Shown: piece by piece, positions 38,590-46,215 of the stretch
Layout: the number at the start of each line of letters is the position of its first letter
Numbering within the stretch: position 1 is the stretch's first letter
Source of the DNA: Cellulomonas sp. URHD0024
GTDB taxonomy: Bacteria > Actinomycetota > Actinomycetes > Actinomycetales > Cellulomonadaceae
DNA: 64,000 nt
Assembly: GCF_000426185.1 (NCBI RefSeq)
Contig: NZ_AUEW01000008.1
Span: forward strand, 62,001 to 126,000
Direction of reading: 5' to 3'
Notes under the pieces: generated by a model
Told to the model about the DNA's origin: nothing
The model's input: only the letters and a program-made list of their open reading frames with translations
Databases searched by the model: none
Translations under genes and position numbers: made by a program

Positions 38590-38745
38590 TCAGGCAGCGG
38601 CGTGATCGCGCTGCGCTGGGATCAGCTCGATCGCCTTGCCACGCGCCGCGAGTCCTGCCCACGCCTGGAGGCGGGTGACGGGGAAGACGTTGGTGACGGG
38701 GATCGATGCCTCGGACGGGTCAACTGAGTACCCACGCTGGTCCAT
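38590..38745 (-). CDS. Short ORF (51 aa) downstream of a c-di-GMP riboswitch
   Basis: Reading the minus strand from ATG 38745 gives a 51-codon frame ending in TGA at 38590. It begins MDQRGYSVDPSEASIPVTN and ends IPAQRDHAAA. AGGA lies seven bases before the ATG. There is no signal peptide or membrane helix; it is mildly amphipathic with one Trp. I recognise no family. Support comes from context: a cyclic-di-GMP-I riboswitch directly upstream, a ribosome site at the right spacing and a strong hairpin 22 bp after the stop. The 3' flank of the riboswitch contains the AGGA in a small possible hairpin (CAGU-CAGG-ACUG), so translation may be switched. Confidence 0.65.
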   Translation of the reverse strand: MDQRGYSVDPSEASIPVTNVFPVTRLQAWAGLAARGKAIELIPAQRDHAAA

Positions 38746-38759
38746 GTTGCAGTCCTGAC

Positions 38760-38832
38760 TGTTCGGTAGCCCGGCTGACCGTGTAGGTCCCGTGGCTTTG
38801 CGTCCCCTCCTTGCAGAGGGTTTGCCGTTTCG
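38760..38832 (-). promoter_or_regulatory. Cyclic-di-GMP-I (GEMM-I) riboswitch
   Basis: The minus-strand RNA reads, in order, CGAAACGGCAAACC, a short stem capped by a GCAA GNRA loop (CUCU-GCAA-GGAG), then GGGACGCAAAGCCACGGG, a short second stem (GACC..GGUC) and AGCCGGGCUACCGAAC. These are the conserved P2 tetraloop, ACGCAAAGCC core and P3 receptor/terminal CUACCG of the GEMM-I class, compared with the well-known Vibrio aptamer. P1 is weak, which is common. It precedes the 51-aa ORF by 14 nt and has a candidate -10 (TAATGT, 38845-38850) just upstream. Confidence 0.88.
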
Positions 38833-38844
38833 CTGACAAGTCCG

Positions 38845-38850
38845 ACATTA
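38845..38850 (-). promoter_or_regulatory. Candidate -10 element of the riboswitch transcript
   Basis: TAATGT on the minus strand would place the RNA start at about 38837, a few bases before the conserved riboswitch core. No convincing -35 is visible. Confidence 0.4.
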
Positions 38851-39345
38851 GACGACAGGTGTCCGGGACGGAAGTGATCGGACCCGCTCAACTTCGGACA
38901 CGACCCCTTTTCACCCGGATGGCGGTATCAGACGGCACCTGGAGGGCGCGTTTCGGTCTCACCCGGTGCAATCCGGACGGTCGACCATCTCAAGTGGCGG
39001 ATCCATGCCCTGTGAGAGTGAACACCTCGGCACCCTCGTTCCCACGCAGCTCGAGCCGCCCGGCTGGCGTAGCCATGCGGGCTGACCAGCCAAAACGCGC
39101 CCGCGCTTGGCAAGACCTCGCCAGCCGGCCGTCCAGCGCCCTCCCCTAACGTGTGAAGCCGTCCGACTGTGACGTGCCCCACAGCGAGTGGTCGCCGGGG
39201 GCATGGATTCCGCGTGATAGCGCAACCGGAACGCGGAGCGGGGCGGGTGTTTGCGCGCAAAGTAGGCGGATGTCCATGTTTCGCGGAGTTCGATCGTGTT
39301 CGTTTGCGCCCAGGCTCGCGGGCCGGTGTCCGCCGAGCCCTCAAC

Positions 39346-39361
39346 CGCCCTCGCGAGGGCG
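39346..39361. terminator. CGCCCTCGCGAGGGCG palindrome, terminator-like
   Basis: A perfect 16-bp palindrome followed by CCTTTCC on the plus strand, eight bases before the TetR-type dyad. It may terminate a plus-strand transcript, but no gene ends here. Confidence 0.35.
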
Positions 39362-39369
39362 CCTTTCCG

Positions 39370-39389
39370 CTTACTGACCGCTCAGTAAG
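39370..39389. promoter_or_regulatory. TetR-type operator candidate, orphan
   Basis: CTTACTGA-CCGC-TCAGTAAG is a perfect 8-4-8 inverted repeat of the form typical of TetR/AcrR family operators (TTACTGA..TCAGTAA). Neither a TetR gene nor any other gene lies within about 250 bp on either side, which is unusual for this operator class. Confidence 0.6.
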
Positions 39390-39590
39390 TGTTTTCGTGG
39401 CGATTTCAGCCGGGTTGGTGTCCGGCGCAACGGGGCGGCGCCGACGCTGATCCGGACAGATCGACCACCTTCGCCGGACCCGGGATGAGCGTTTCTGTGT
39501 GGTTGCCGTGCCGGACCCGTCAGGCGAGCTCGGAGCGTCGTGGAGTCACCACCAGCCGGGCTCGCCGAGCGCCAAAGACCGCACAAGCAA

Positions 39591-39625
39591 GGCCCCCGCC
39601 TCTCGGTCATCGAGAGACGGGGGCC
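39591..39625 (-). terminator. Terminator after the CsbD gene
   Basis: GGCCCCCGCCTCTCG and CGAGAGACGGGGGCC pair with a single C/A mismatch around GTCAT. On the minus strand it follows the CsbD stop by 20 bp and is trailed by TTGCTTGTG. Confidence 0.8.
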
Positions 39626-39645
39626 GGGGTGCGTGGACAGGCGCG

Positions 39646-39816
39646 CTACTTGAACGCGTCCTTGACCTTCTCGCCCGCCTGCTTGAGGTCGGCACCGGCC
39701 TGGTCGGCCTTGCCCTCCGCCTCGAGCCGTTCGTCGTCGGTCACCTTGCCGGTGGCCTCCTTGACCTTGCCCTTGGCGTCCTGTGCGGTGTTCGAGATCT
39801 TGTCGTCGAGACCCAT
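39646..39816 (-). CDS. CsbD-family stress protein
   Basis: 56 aa from ATG 39816 with AAAGGAG upstream; a longer in-frame start at 39888 has no such site. MGLDDKISNTAQDAKGKVKEA and the repeated AEGKADQAGADLKQAGEKVKD are typical of the small, highly charged CsbD proteins, general-stress proteins of unknown biochemical role. It is followed closely by its own terminator. Confidence 0.88.
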   Translation of the reverse strand: MGLDDKISNTAQDAKGKVKEATGKVTDDERLEAEGKADQAGADLKQAGEKVKDAFK

Positions 39817-39865
39817 GAGAAACACTCCTTTCGGGTTGGCAACGTCTTCGACGCTACGTCCGTCC

Positions 39866-40300
39866 TCACGGATGCGCATCCGGAGCAACCGAGGCGGCCA
39901 GCGCGTCGAGCACCTGCCGCCAGAGCCCCTCGGCGTGCTCGACCTCGTCGGTCGAACCGTTGCCGTCCTGCTCCAGGGTGACCGTGGTCGACCCGTCGGA
40001 CTCCTCGAGCATGAACGTCAGGTGGTGGTAGCTCTCCGGCACGTCGGGCTGTCCGGACAGCGGCGAGTAGTGGGTGTAGCGCAGGAGTCGCGGGCGGTCG
40101 ACCTCGACGATCTCGCCGTGGTCCTGGAACGGTGTGCCCTCCCACTCGCCGTCGAACGTGATCGGGTCGCCGACGACGTACGTGCTGCTCACACGCGATC
40201 CGACCATCCACCGCGCGGACGGGTCCACCAGCACCGACCACACCTCGTCGGCCGAGGCCGGCACCTCGACGACGGCACGTGCCACCAGGTTCCCAGCCAT
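39866..40300 (-). CDS. SRPBCC-family (polyketide cyclase-like) protein
   Basis: 144 aa START/Bet v1-like fold: an N-terminal strand VARAVVEVPASADEVWSVLVDPSARWMV, a central WEGTPFQDHGEIVEVDRPRLLRYTHYSP and a C-terminal long helix. Family members bind hydrophobic ligands or serve as stress-related AHSA1-like proteins. No catalytic motif. It precedes the CsbD gene by 49 bp on the same strand but each seems to have its own signals. Confidence 0.75.
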   Translation of the reverse strand: MAGNLVARAVVEVPASADEVWSVLVDPSARWMVGSRVSSTYVVGDPITFDGEWEGTPFQDHGEIVEVDRPRLLRYTHYSPLSGQPDVPESYHHLTFMLEESDGSTTVTLEQDGNGSTDEVEHAEGLWRQVLDALAASVAPDAHP

Positions 40301-40343
40301 GCGACGAACCTCCGATCCTCAGCCGGTCAGCACGATGTCGGAG

Positions 40344-40961
40344 TCAGCCACGGAAACCCGCTCGGTGCAGGTCCGTGAGCGTGAAGATCTCCGAGCCGTG
40401 GTGGATGATCTCGCGGTTGACGTGCAGGACGAGCTGCGCGAAGGGTGCGGCCGCGTCGATGCTCGTGGCCTGGCTCAGCCCGACGGTGAAGATCTCGGCG
40501 TCCGGCAGCTCCGCGATCCCCGACCGCCACGCGTCCGCGACACGCGTCAACGCCGTGACCGCCGGGCCGACCTCGCCGGAGTAGCTGAGGTCCGGTCGCC
40601 TCAGACGGTGCCCGCCGAAGGTCCAGTCGTACCGTTCGGTCAGGACCTCGGTCAGGTGCGCCACGAGCCACGCGACCGTGCGCGGTCCCGGCGAGTCCGG
40701 CCCCTCGGGCCACTCGACCACCCAGTCGCCGACCCCGAACGTGCGGGCCGCGACGGACTCGGAACGCCGGCGCACGGAGAGTGCGCCCGGTACGGGCTCC
40801 CAGACGAACTCGTCCTGCGTCACGGAGACCAACCGCCGCCTGAGCTCCATCCAGGAGAACTCCAGCTGGCTGCGCAGGGCCGCACGCGGGGTGGGGATCT
40901 CGGTCAGGGACCAGTCGAACTCGTCGGTGGATGCCACCCGAGCGACGCTAGCGAAGGGCAC
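40344..40961 (-). CDS. DinB/YfiT-like metal-dependent helical-bundle protein
   Basis: 205 aa. Candidate metal ligands appear where the DinB four-helix bundle places them: His in VAWLVAHLTEVL and the pair in LHVNREIIHHGSEI, a typical third-His motif. Many DinB-fold proteins act as thiol S-transferases with mycothiol or bacillithiol. ATG 40961 is the longest start; a GTG at codon 9 is possible. Substrate unknown. Confidence 0.72.
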   Translation of the reverse strand: MPFASVARVASTDEFDWSLTEIPTPRAALRSQLEFSWMELRRRLVSVTQDEFVWEPVPGALSVRRRSESVAARTFGVGDWVVEWPEGPDSPGPRTVAWLVAHLTEVLTERYDWTFGGHRLRRPDLSYSGEVGPAVTALTRVADAWRSGIAELPDAEIFTVGLSQATSIDAAAPFAQLVLHVNREIIHHGSEIFTLTDLHRAGFRG

Positions 40962-40985
40962 CGACAGGCACGAGGCAGCCAGTGG

Positions 40986-41558
40986 TCACACCGACTCCTC
41001 CCGCAGCCGCGGCTCGGTCCGGCGGGAGGGCTTGAGACCGGACTTGTCGGCGTAGAACGCGCGGATGACGTCCATGTCGGCCGGGATGTCGCCGGTCAGC
41101 TCGATCGTCGGGCCGAGTCCGGTGGTCATCGTCGTGCGGTCGACGTAGCCGAGCGTCACCGGCAGGCCGGTGGCGCGCGCGATCCGGTAGAACCCCGACT
41201 TCCAGCCGTCACCGCTGCGGGTTCCCTCGGGCGTCACGACGAGGTAGAACCGGTCGCCGTCCTTGATCCGCGCGATGAGCTCGTCGACGAGACCGGCGGG
41301 GTTGGCTCGGTCGACGGGGATGCCGCCCAGGCCTCGCATGACCGGCCCGGCGACGCCGCGGAAGAGGCTGTTCTTGCCGAGCCAGCGGAAGCGCATCCCG
41401 CCCTCACCGGCGATCGCGAGCATCAGGACGAAGTCCCAGTTGGACGTGTGCGGCGCACCGATGAGCAGGCCCGCGCCGTCCGTCGGAACCCGTTCGGTCT
41501 TCAGGGTCCACCGGCTCACGCGCCAGAATCCCCGGGCCAGGGCGTGTCGAACCGTCAT
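40986..41558 (-). CDS. 1-acyl-glycerol-3-phosphate acyltransferase-like (PlsC family)
   Basis: 190 aa from ATG 41558. The H-x4-D catalytic motif is H37-TSNW-D42, and VVTPEGTRSGDGWKSGFYRIA provides the PEGTRS acceptor motif, both diagnostic of lysophosphatidic-type acyltransferases. There is no strong transmembrane helix. It follows the FAD oxidoreductase gene by 7 bp and ends the three-gene operon with the acyl-ACP reductase homologue, so a lipid role is consistent. Confidence 0.82.
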   Translation of the reverse strand: MTVRHALARGFWRVSRWTLKTERVPTDGAGLLIGAPHTSNWDFVLMLAIAGEGGMRFRWLGKNSLFRGVAGPVMRGLGGIPVDRANPAGLVDELIARIKDGDRFYLVVTPEGTRSGDGWKSGFYRIARATGLPVTLGYVDRTTMTTGLGPTIELTGDIPADMDVIRAFYADKSGLKPSRRTEPRLREESV

Positions 41559-41565
41559 CGTCTGC

Positions 41566-42720
41566 TCACCCAGGAACGGTAGCCGACACCTTCTGCGGGG
41601 CACGGAGCCGGGCGCTCGACACGAGCGCACCCGGGACGCGCACGGCCCGGGACCTCGACGGCATGAACCGGACGAAGAACCCGATCCGCATCAGCCACGC
41701 CGCCCACCCGGTGATCGGCAGCCCGTAGAGGTCGGCGATCCCGTGGCCGACGCCGAACGACGCCGCCTGCCCGAGCCCGAGGTAGCGGAAACGACCGCCC
41801 GACCGTCCACGCAGGGCGCGGACCACGTTCCTCCCGATCTGGTCGCCCGCCTTGATCGCCCACAGCGCGTTCGCGGTGACGGGCTCTCCCGACCGTGGGT
41901 GCAGCACCCGCGCCGCGTCGCCGGCCGACCACACGTCCGGTGAGACCTGCAGGTCCGGCGCGGTGATCAGCCGCCCGACCTCGTCGCGCGGCAGGTCGTC
42001 GAGACCCGGCAACGGGACCGCTCGCTGACCGGTGGTGGCGAGGACGACGCGGGCGTCGAGCCGTGCTCCGTCCGAGAGGAGGACGCCGTCCGCGGAGACG
42101 TCGACCGCTCGGACACCGGTGCGGACCACCACGCCGAGCCGGTCGAGCTCACGCTCGCAGCGGTCCGCGAGCCTCGGCTGGCCCGCGCGCAGCGCCGGAA
42201 CCACCCGGTCGCCGGAGTGCACGAGCGTCACAGGTGCCCCGCGCCGCACGAACGCAGCCGCGAGCTCGACGCCCGCGAGGCCACCGCCGATGACGACGAC
42301 CGGACCCTCGGAACCACTCCCGACGAGGGCCCGGAGGTCGCCGGGCGAGCGCAGGGTCGACGCATCCCCGAGGCCGTCGACGGGTTCCCGGGCTCCCGTG
42401 CCGACGACGAGCGCGTCGTAGGTGAGGACCGACCCGTCCCCGTAGGTCACGCGACGGTCGTCGAGCGACACGTCGGTCACCCGCGCGTGGACGACCCGCG
42501 CCCTCGGCATCGCCTCGGCGAGCGGCGTCTGGGCCAGGTCGATGGGCAGCAGACCGGCGACGACCTCGCCCGTGAACCCGTGGAAGTTGTGCACGGTGTC
42601 GGCACTGATCACCACGATCTCGACCTCGCCCCGACGCAGCTCACCGCGTAGCCGCCGCGCGATCGCCCCGTACGCGTGCAGGGAGACGTAGCCTCCGCCG
42701 AGCAGCACGACGCGCCTCAT
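41566..42720 (-). CDS. FAD-dependent NAD(P)H oxidoreductase (NDH-2-like)
   Basis: 384 aa from ATG 42720, overlapping the upstream gene stop by 4 bp (ATGA). Two dinucleotide-binding motifs are seen: VVLLGGGYVSLHAYGAI at the N-terminus (FAD) and VVVIGGGLAGVELAAAFVRRG mid-protein (NAD(P)H), plus VWSAGDAARV near the C-terminus. This is the pattern of type II NADH dehydrogenase-like enzymes. No quinone-type membrane helix is clear, so it may pass electrons to a soluble or membrane partner. Confidence 0.8.
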   Translation of the reverse strand: MRRVVLLGGGYVSLHAYGAIARRLRGELRRGEVEIVVISADTVHNFHGFTGEVVAGLLPIDLAQTPLAEAMPRARVVHARVTDVSLDDRRVTYGDGSVLTYDALVVGTGAREPVDGLGDASTLRSPGDLRALVGSGSEGPVVVIGGGLAGVELAAAFVRRGAPVTLVHSGDRVVPALRAGQPRLADRCERELDRLGVVVRTGVRAVDVSADGVLLSDGARLDARVVLATTGQRAVPLPGLDDLPRDEVGRLITAPDLQVSPDVWSAGDAARVLHPRSGEPVTANALWAIKAGDQIGRNVVRALRGRSGGRFRYLGLGQAASFGVGHGIADLYGLPITGWAAWLMRIGFFVRFMPSRSRAVRVPGALVSSARLRAPQKVSATVPG

Positions 42721-43751
42721 GAGACGACCACCGACAGCTCCGCGAGCGGGCGTCCGAAGCTCGTCGGAGGGGCTGCTGCGAAGCCGAGGTGCGCGAACCG
42801 TCGTGCGAGCTCGCGCACGTGGTCCACCTGGTCGAGCGTCGGGACGCCGATCGAGAAGTGGCCACGGTGGCCGGCAAGCCCGAGCAGGAAGGTCTCGGCG
42901 AAGCACGCGTAGCCGCGACGAGGAGGCAGCCCGATCGCGGAGCCGCGCAGCCGCATCGTCGGGATCTCGACGACGCCGCCGTCGACCACCGTGACGTCCG
43001 GGCGTCGCGTCACGAGGTCCGGGTCGGTGTTGCGCGGCTGGGTGGCGTCGAGCACGAGCGCCCCGGGAGCGAGATGCTCCGGGCCGAGCAGGGCGTCGCT
43101 CGACGCGGTCAGGAGCACCACGGCGTCGGCCTCGCGGACGTCGCCGATGTCCGTCGAGATCGTCGTCGGCACCCGGCCCCCGACCTCCCGCTGCAACGCG
43201 GCGAGCTTCGGTGCACCGCGCGCGACGAGCGTCAGCGAGTCCACCGACGCTTCACGGGCGAGCAGCCGGACCAGGGTGGTGCCGACGCTGCCGGTGGCGC
43301 CGACGACCGCGACCCGGCGCCGATCGCCCAGCATCGCCATGAGCTGGTCCTCGACGATCGCCGCGGTGTACGCGTTGCCGTTCGTGACGCCGACGTCGGT
43401 CCGACCGCGCAACGACACGCCTCCGGCGGTCACGGTCGCGGTCAGTGCGCCGAGGCCCACCACACCGGCGCCGATCGACGCCGCGTAGTCGACGCACCGC
43501 GTGACGCGGGCCTTGCCCTCGCCCGGTTCGCTCAGCAGGTGGCGCGCGCCGTACGGCACGAAGACCACGTCGCCGGCCACCCGATCGCCCAGCACGACCC
43601 GGGACATCGAGAACGGCTTCAAGGGGAGCTTGCGCACCGCGGCGTCCGCGAGCGGTTCGGGAAGGTGGCGGAGCGGACCCCAGACCAGCCCGAGATCCTC
43701 GGCGATCCTGACGCGCGGGTGGATGAGGAACGCGAACGGTGTGGCGCTCAT
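42717..43751 (-). CDS. Long-chain acyl-ACP reductase-like (AAR) protein
   Basis: 344 aa from ATG 43751, close to the about 341 aa of cyanobacterial acyl-ACP reductases. VTNGNAYTAAIVEDQL mirrors the TTGNTHTAY block, VAVVGATGSVGTTLVRLL (147-164) is the NADPH Rossmann motif, and GYACFAETFLLGLAGHRGHFS places C283 at the position of the catalytic Cys that forms the acyl-enzyme. The family reduces acyl-ACP or acyl-CoA to fatty aldehyde. Co-transcription with an FAD oxidoreductase and an acyltransferase suggests a lipid pathway using fatty aldehyde or alcohol. Activity is inferred, not shown. Confidence 0.72.
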   Translation of the reverse strand: MSATPFAFLIHPRVRIAEDLGLVWGPLRHLPEPLADAAVRKLPLKPFSMSRVVLGDRVAGDVVFVPYGARHLLSEPGEGKARVTRCVDYAASIGAGVVGLGALTATVTAGGVSLRGRTDVGVTNGNAYTAAIVEDQLMAMLGDRRRVAVVGATGSVGTTLVRLLAREASVDSLTLVARGAPKLAALQREVGGRVPTTISTDIGDVREADAVVLLTASSDALLGPEHLAPGALVLDATQPRNTDPDLVTRRPDVTVVDGGVVEIPTMRLRGSAIGLPPRRGYACFAETFLLGLAGHRGHFSIGVPTLDQVDHVRELARRFAHLGFAAAPPTSFGRPLAELSVVVS

Positions 43752-44127
43752 GGGCTGGCTCCCGTCGGACCACGCGCGGGAGCAGGCCCGCGTCGTTGGT
43801 GGAGGGTGCACGACCCGTGCGGCCGCACGAGAACTATGGGTCCGGACGAGCGTGTCCGAATACGCCGCCGTGGGTGAATTGGGCGCCTGACCAGCCGGAG
43901 CGCGACCCGGGACGCGACGCGGCGGACCGGCAGGGAGGCCACTGCGACCCGGTTCGCCTACGGATCCGCGATGGTCGTCGCGTACCCGGTGCACCGCTCT
44001 CGGTGCACCGGGTACGGGGGCGGGCCGTCCCCACGGGCTCGTGGGCGGACGACACACCGCGACGTCTCGCCGGGATCGCGTCTGTCAGATCAGGGACGAC
44101 GAACCCGTCGCGAGGTAGAACAGCCGT
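43752..44127. other. Intergenic region with terminator hairpin
   Basis: 376 bp between the AAR-like gene and the orphan secreted protein gene, both on the minus strand. It contains the 15-bp hairpin at 43982-44015 and probably the AAR operon promoter near its start; no gene is supported. Confidence 0.6.
43982..44015 (-). terminator. Terminator, perfect 15-bp stem
   Basis: GTACCCGGTGCACCG (43982-43996) and its perfect complement (44001-44015) enclose CTCT. It lies 113 bp beyond the stop of the secreted-protein gene at 44128, on the way to the AAR operon. Confidence 0.75.
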
Positions 44128-44526
44128 TTAGGCGATGCATTTGTCCAGCGCGGACGACACTTTGCCGCCCGAGGCAGCGATGCTCAAGAGCTTCCACTCC
44201 CAGGTGAAGACCACAGCCATCCCCTTGACAAGGCCGTAATAGCACTGGAGGGAGCTGTACTTCGGCACCTTCGCGACCGTGCCGTAGCCGGTGAGCTGGG
44301 TGACGTGGATCAGCGTGCCATTGATGTACGTGCGCAGGGCGGAGCCCTTGCACGTGCTCAGCGCGTCGCCCGGCTTCAGGAAGTAGTGCGCGCCGGCAGA
44401 CGAGATGCACTCGTACTGGTAGTTCCCCGCGGCCTCCGCCTGGGCAGCGGTCGGAGCTCCGACCGAGAACAGAGCGGCTGCCATGATTGCCGCAATGAGG
44501 ACGGTGAGCCGTTTAATGCGTCGCAT
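44128..44526 (-). CDS. Small secreted protein, four cysteines, unknown family
   Basis: 132 aa from ATG 44526. A classical signal peptide (MRRIKRLTVLIAAIMAAALF, cleavage near TAAQAEA) precedes a mature domain of about 100 residues with four cysteines (YECISS, STCKG, LQCYYG, DKCIA) that could form two disulfides, and several aromatic residues. AAAGGGA lies upstream of the start. Codon use is less GC-biased than in neighbours and the 5' region (44527-44660) is distinctly AT-richer, suggesting recent transfer or a special expression class. No family recognised. Confidence 0.75.
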   Translation of the reverse strand: MRRIKRLTVLIAAIMAAALFSVGAPTAAQAEAAGNYQYECISSAGAHYFLKPGDALSTCKGSALRTYINGTLIHVTQLTGYGTVAKVPKYSSLQCYYGLVKGMAVVFTWEWKLLSIAASGGKVSSALDKCIA

Positions 44527-44764
44527 GAAACATTCCCTTTCATTTTGGGCTCGCGTATCGCGAAGAGAAATGCACGTCGCGGCAGACGTTACCCGCTTGC
44601 GGCGGCCCAGATGCGACATAGGGGTCGTGCGCCACTTTCGGGTGACATATCGCGCTAAATGGGACATGCCTGCGTCGCATGTGCTAAGCGTCCGGACCTC
44701 CATCCGCGGAAGCCCGAACGGGGCGTTCACGGCCCGACGTCGACAACGTCCTGGCCGAGCGCCC

Positions 44765-45625
44765 CTAGCCGGCGTGGTTGCGCCAGGTGTGGCTCGGGTC
44801 GAAGCCCAGCAGGCTGCGCGCCTTGTCGATCGACAGGAGCGTCTCCGTGCCGCTGACCGGCCGTGTGAGCGGGACGTCGGGGAAGTAGCGCGCCAGCAGG
44901 TCCGCCGACGGCGTCGTCATGACGGTGTCCGGGGACGCGACGATGAACGCCTCGGCACCGGTGAGGTCGCTCTCCAGCGCCCTCTGGACCGCGAGGGCGC
45001 CGTCGCGCGCGTCGATGTAGCCCCAGAGGTTCCAGATCCGCCGCCGCGGGTCCTGCTCGAACGACGGGAACTCGGCGTAGTCCTCGACCTCCATCACGTT
45101 GGAGAAGCGGAGGCCGATCAGCTTGGCGGTCGGGTCCCAGCGCGCGAAGTGCCGGGCCATCTCCTCCTCGACCGCCTTGCCCAGCGAGTAGGTGCTCTCC
45201 GGGCGGACCGTGTACTCCTCGTCGACGGGCGCGTACGGCGGGGGCGTCTCGAAGGGCAGGCCGAGGACCGTCTCGCTCGACGCCCAGACCACGTTGCGGA
45301 TGCCCGCCCTTCTCGCTGCGCTGAACACGTGGTGCGTGCTCAGCACGTTGTTCGCGAACGTCGCGCCGCTCGGCCGCAGGCCCGGCGCGGGGATCGCCGC
45401 GAGGTGCACGACCGCGTCGACCCCGTCGTACCGGTCGTCGATCCCGGTCAGCGCCTCGGTCACCTGACCGAGGTCAGTCAGGTCGACGCGCGTGAACCGT
45501 GCGGGCTGACCGGGGGGCGGCGGTGCGGTGTCGACGTTGACCACGTCGTACCCGTGTTCGGCGAGGTGCGTGACCACCGCTCGCCCGAGCTTGCCGCTGC
45601 CGCCCGTGACCACCACTCGACTCAT
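44765..45625 (-). CDS. NAD-dependent epimerase/dehydratase family protein
   Basis: 286 aa short-chain extended SDR. VVVTGGSGKLGRAVVTHLAEHG is the NAD-binding motif and STYSLGKAVEEEMAR contains the Tyr-x3-Lys catalytic pair. HLAAIPAPGLRPSGATF and SNVMEVEDY fit sugar-nucleotide or related substrates. It overlaps no neighbour; the O-acetyltransferase gene lies 10 bp upstream on the same strand and could be co-transcribed. Substrate unknown. Confidence 0.85.
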   Translation of the reverse strand: MSRVVVTGGSGKLGRAVVTHLAEHGYDVVNVDTAPPPPGQPARFTRVDLTDLGQVTEALTGIDDRYDGVDAVVHLAAIPAPGLRPSGATFANNVLSTHHVFSAARRAGIRNVVWASSETVLGLPFETPPPYAPVDEEYTVRPESTYSLGKAVEEEMARHFARWDPTAKLIGLRFSNVMEVEDYAEFPSFEQDPRRRIWNLWGYIDARDGALAVQRALESDLTGAEAFIVASPDTVMTTPSADLLARYFPDVPLTRPVSGTETLLSIDKARSLLGFDPSHTWRNHAG

Positions 45626-45635
45626 GGGGACGACG

Positions 45636-46202
45636 CTAGACGTCCTTGACCACCCGTGCGGGGTTGCCCACGGCGACGACGTCCGCCGGCAGGTCCTTGG
45701 TCACCACGGAGCCCGCACCGACGACCGTGTTGTCACCGATGGTCACTCCGGGGCAGACGATCACGCCGCCGCCGAGCCAGACGTTGTTGCCGATCGTGAT
45801 CGGCTTGGCACTCTCGAGCTTGGCGCTGCGCGCCTCGGGATCGATCGGGTGCACCGGCGTGAGCAGCTGGACGTTCGGGCCCAGCAGCACGTCGTCGCCG
45901 ATGCGAATCGGGGCCACGTCGAGCGCCACCAGACCGAAGTTCACGAACGTGCGCGCTCCGATGTGGAGGTGCACGCCGTAGTCGACGTACAGCGGCGGGC
46001 GGATGGTCGTGTCGTGGCCGAGGGTTCCCAGCAGCGACCGGAGCTCCACCTGGGCGGCGTCGGGGTCGACGCGGAACGCGTCCGCGTACCGGTGGGCGCG
46101 TTCCTGGGCCTCGTTCGTCATGGTGACCAGGTCAGGGGTCGCCTCGTACCAGTCGCCGGCGACCATGCGCTCGTACTGGGACCTCGTGTCGTCGTCGCTC
46201 AC
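45636..46202 (-). CDS. Sugar O-acetyltransferase (maltose/galactoside type)
   Basis: 188 aa hexapeptide-repeat acetyltransferase. The N-terminal YERMVAGDWYEATPDLV and the left-handed beta-helix signature (IRIGDDVLLGPNVQLLTPVHPID, ITIGNNVWLGGGVIVCPGVTIGDNTVVGAGSVVTKD) match LacA/NodL/Maa enzymes, with the catalytic His in the TPVHP motif. It lies 13 bp downstream of the Pnkp stop on the same strand, so it may be the last gene transcribed after the repair cassette, or part of a separate unit with the epimerase. Confidence 0.92.
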   Translation of the reverse strand: MSDDDTRSQYERMVAGDWYEATPDLVTMTNEAQERAHRYADAFRVDPDAAQVELRSLLGTLGHDTTIRPPLYVDYGVHLHIGARTFVNFGLVALDVAPIRIGDDVLLGPNVQLLTPVHPIDPEARSAKLESAKPITIGNNVWLGGGVIVCPGVTIGDNTVVGAGSVVTKDLPADVVAVGNPARVVKDV

Positions 46203-46215
46203 GGGTACGACGCTC

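Larger units (their letters stand above)
38851..39590. other. Gene-free stretch with orphan palindromes
   Basis: About 740 bp where no frame on either strand shows a start with a ribosome site or any family feature, although several frames stay open. It includes a perfect CG-rich palindrome (39346-39361) and a TetR-type operator candidate (39370-39389). It could be a decayed locus, an unrecognised RNA gene, or a regulatory region for the riboswitch transcript. Confidence 0.5.

Noticed and set aside
38928-39344. 138-codon minus-strand frame in the gene-poor stretch
   Set aside because: Arg/Pro/Ala-rich, no ribosome site, no family feature, and not distinguishable from random GC-rich sequence.
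43739-44131. 130-codon plus-strand frame between the AAR-like gene and the secreted protein gene
   Set aside because: It starts antisense in the AAR-like gene, has Trp/Arg/Ser-rich shadow composition, and crosses the perfect terminator hairpin.
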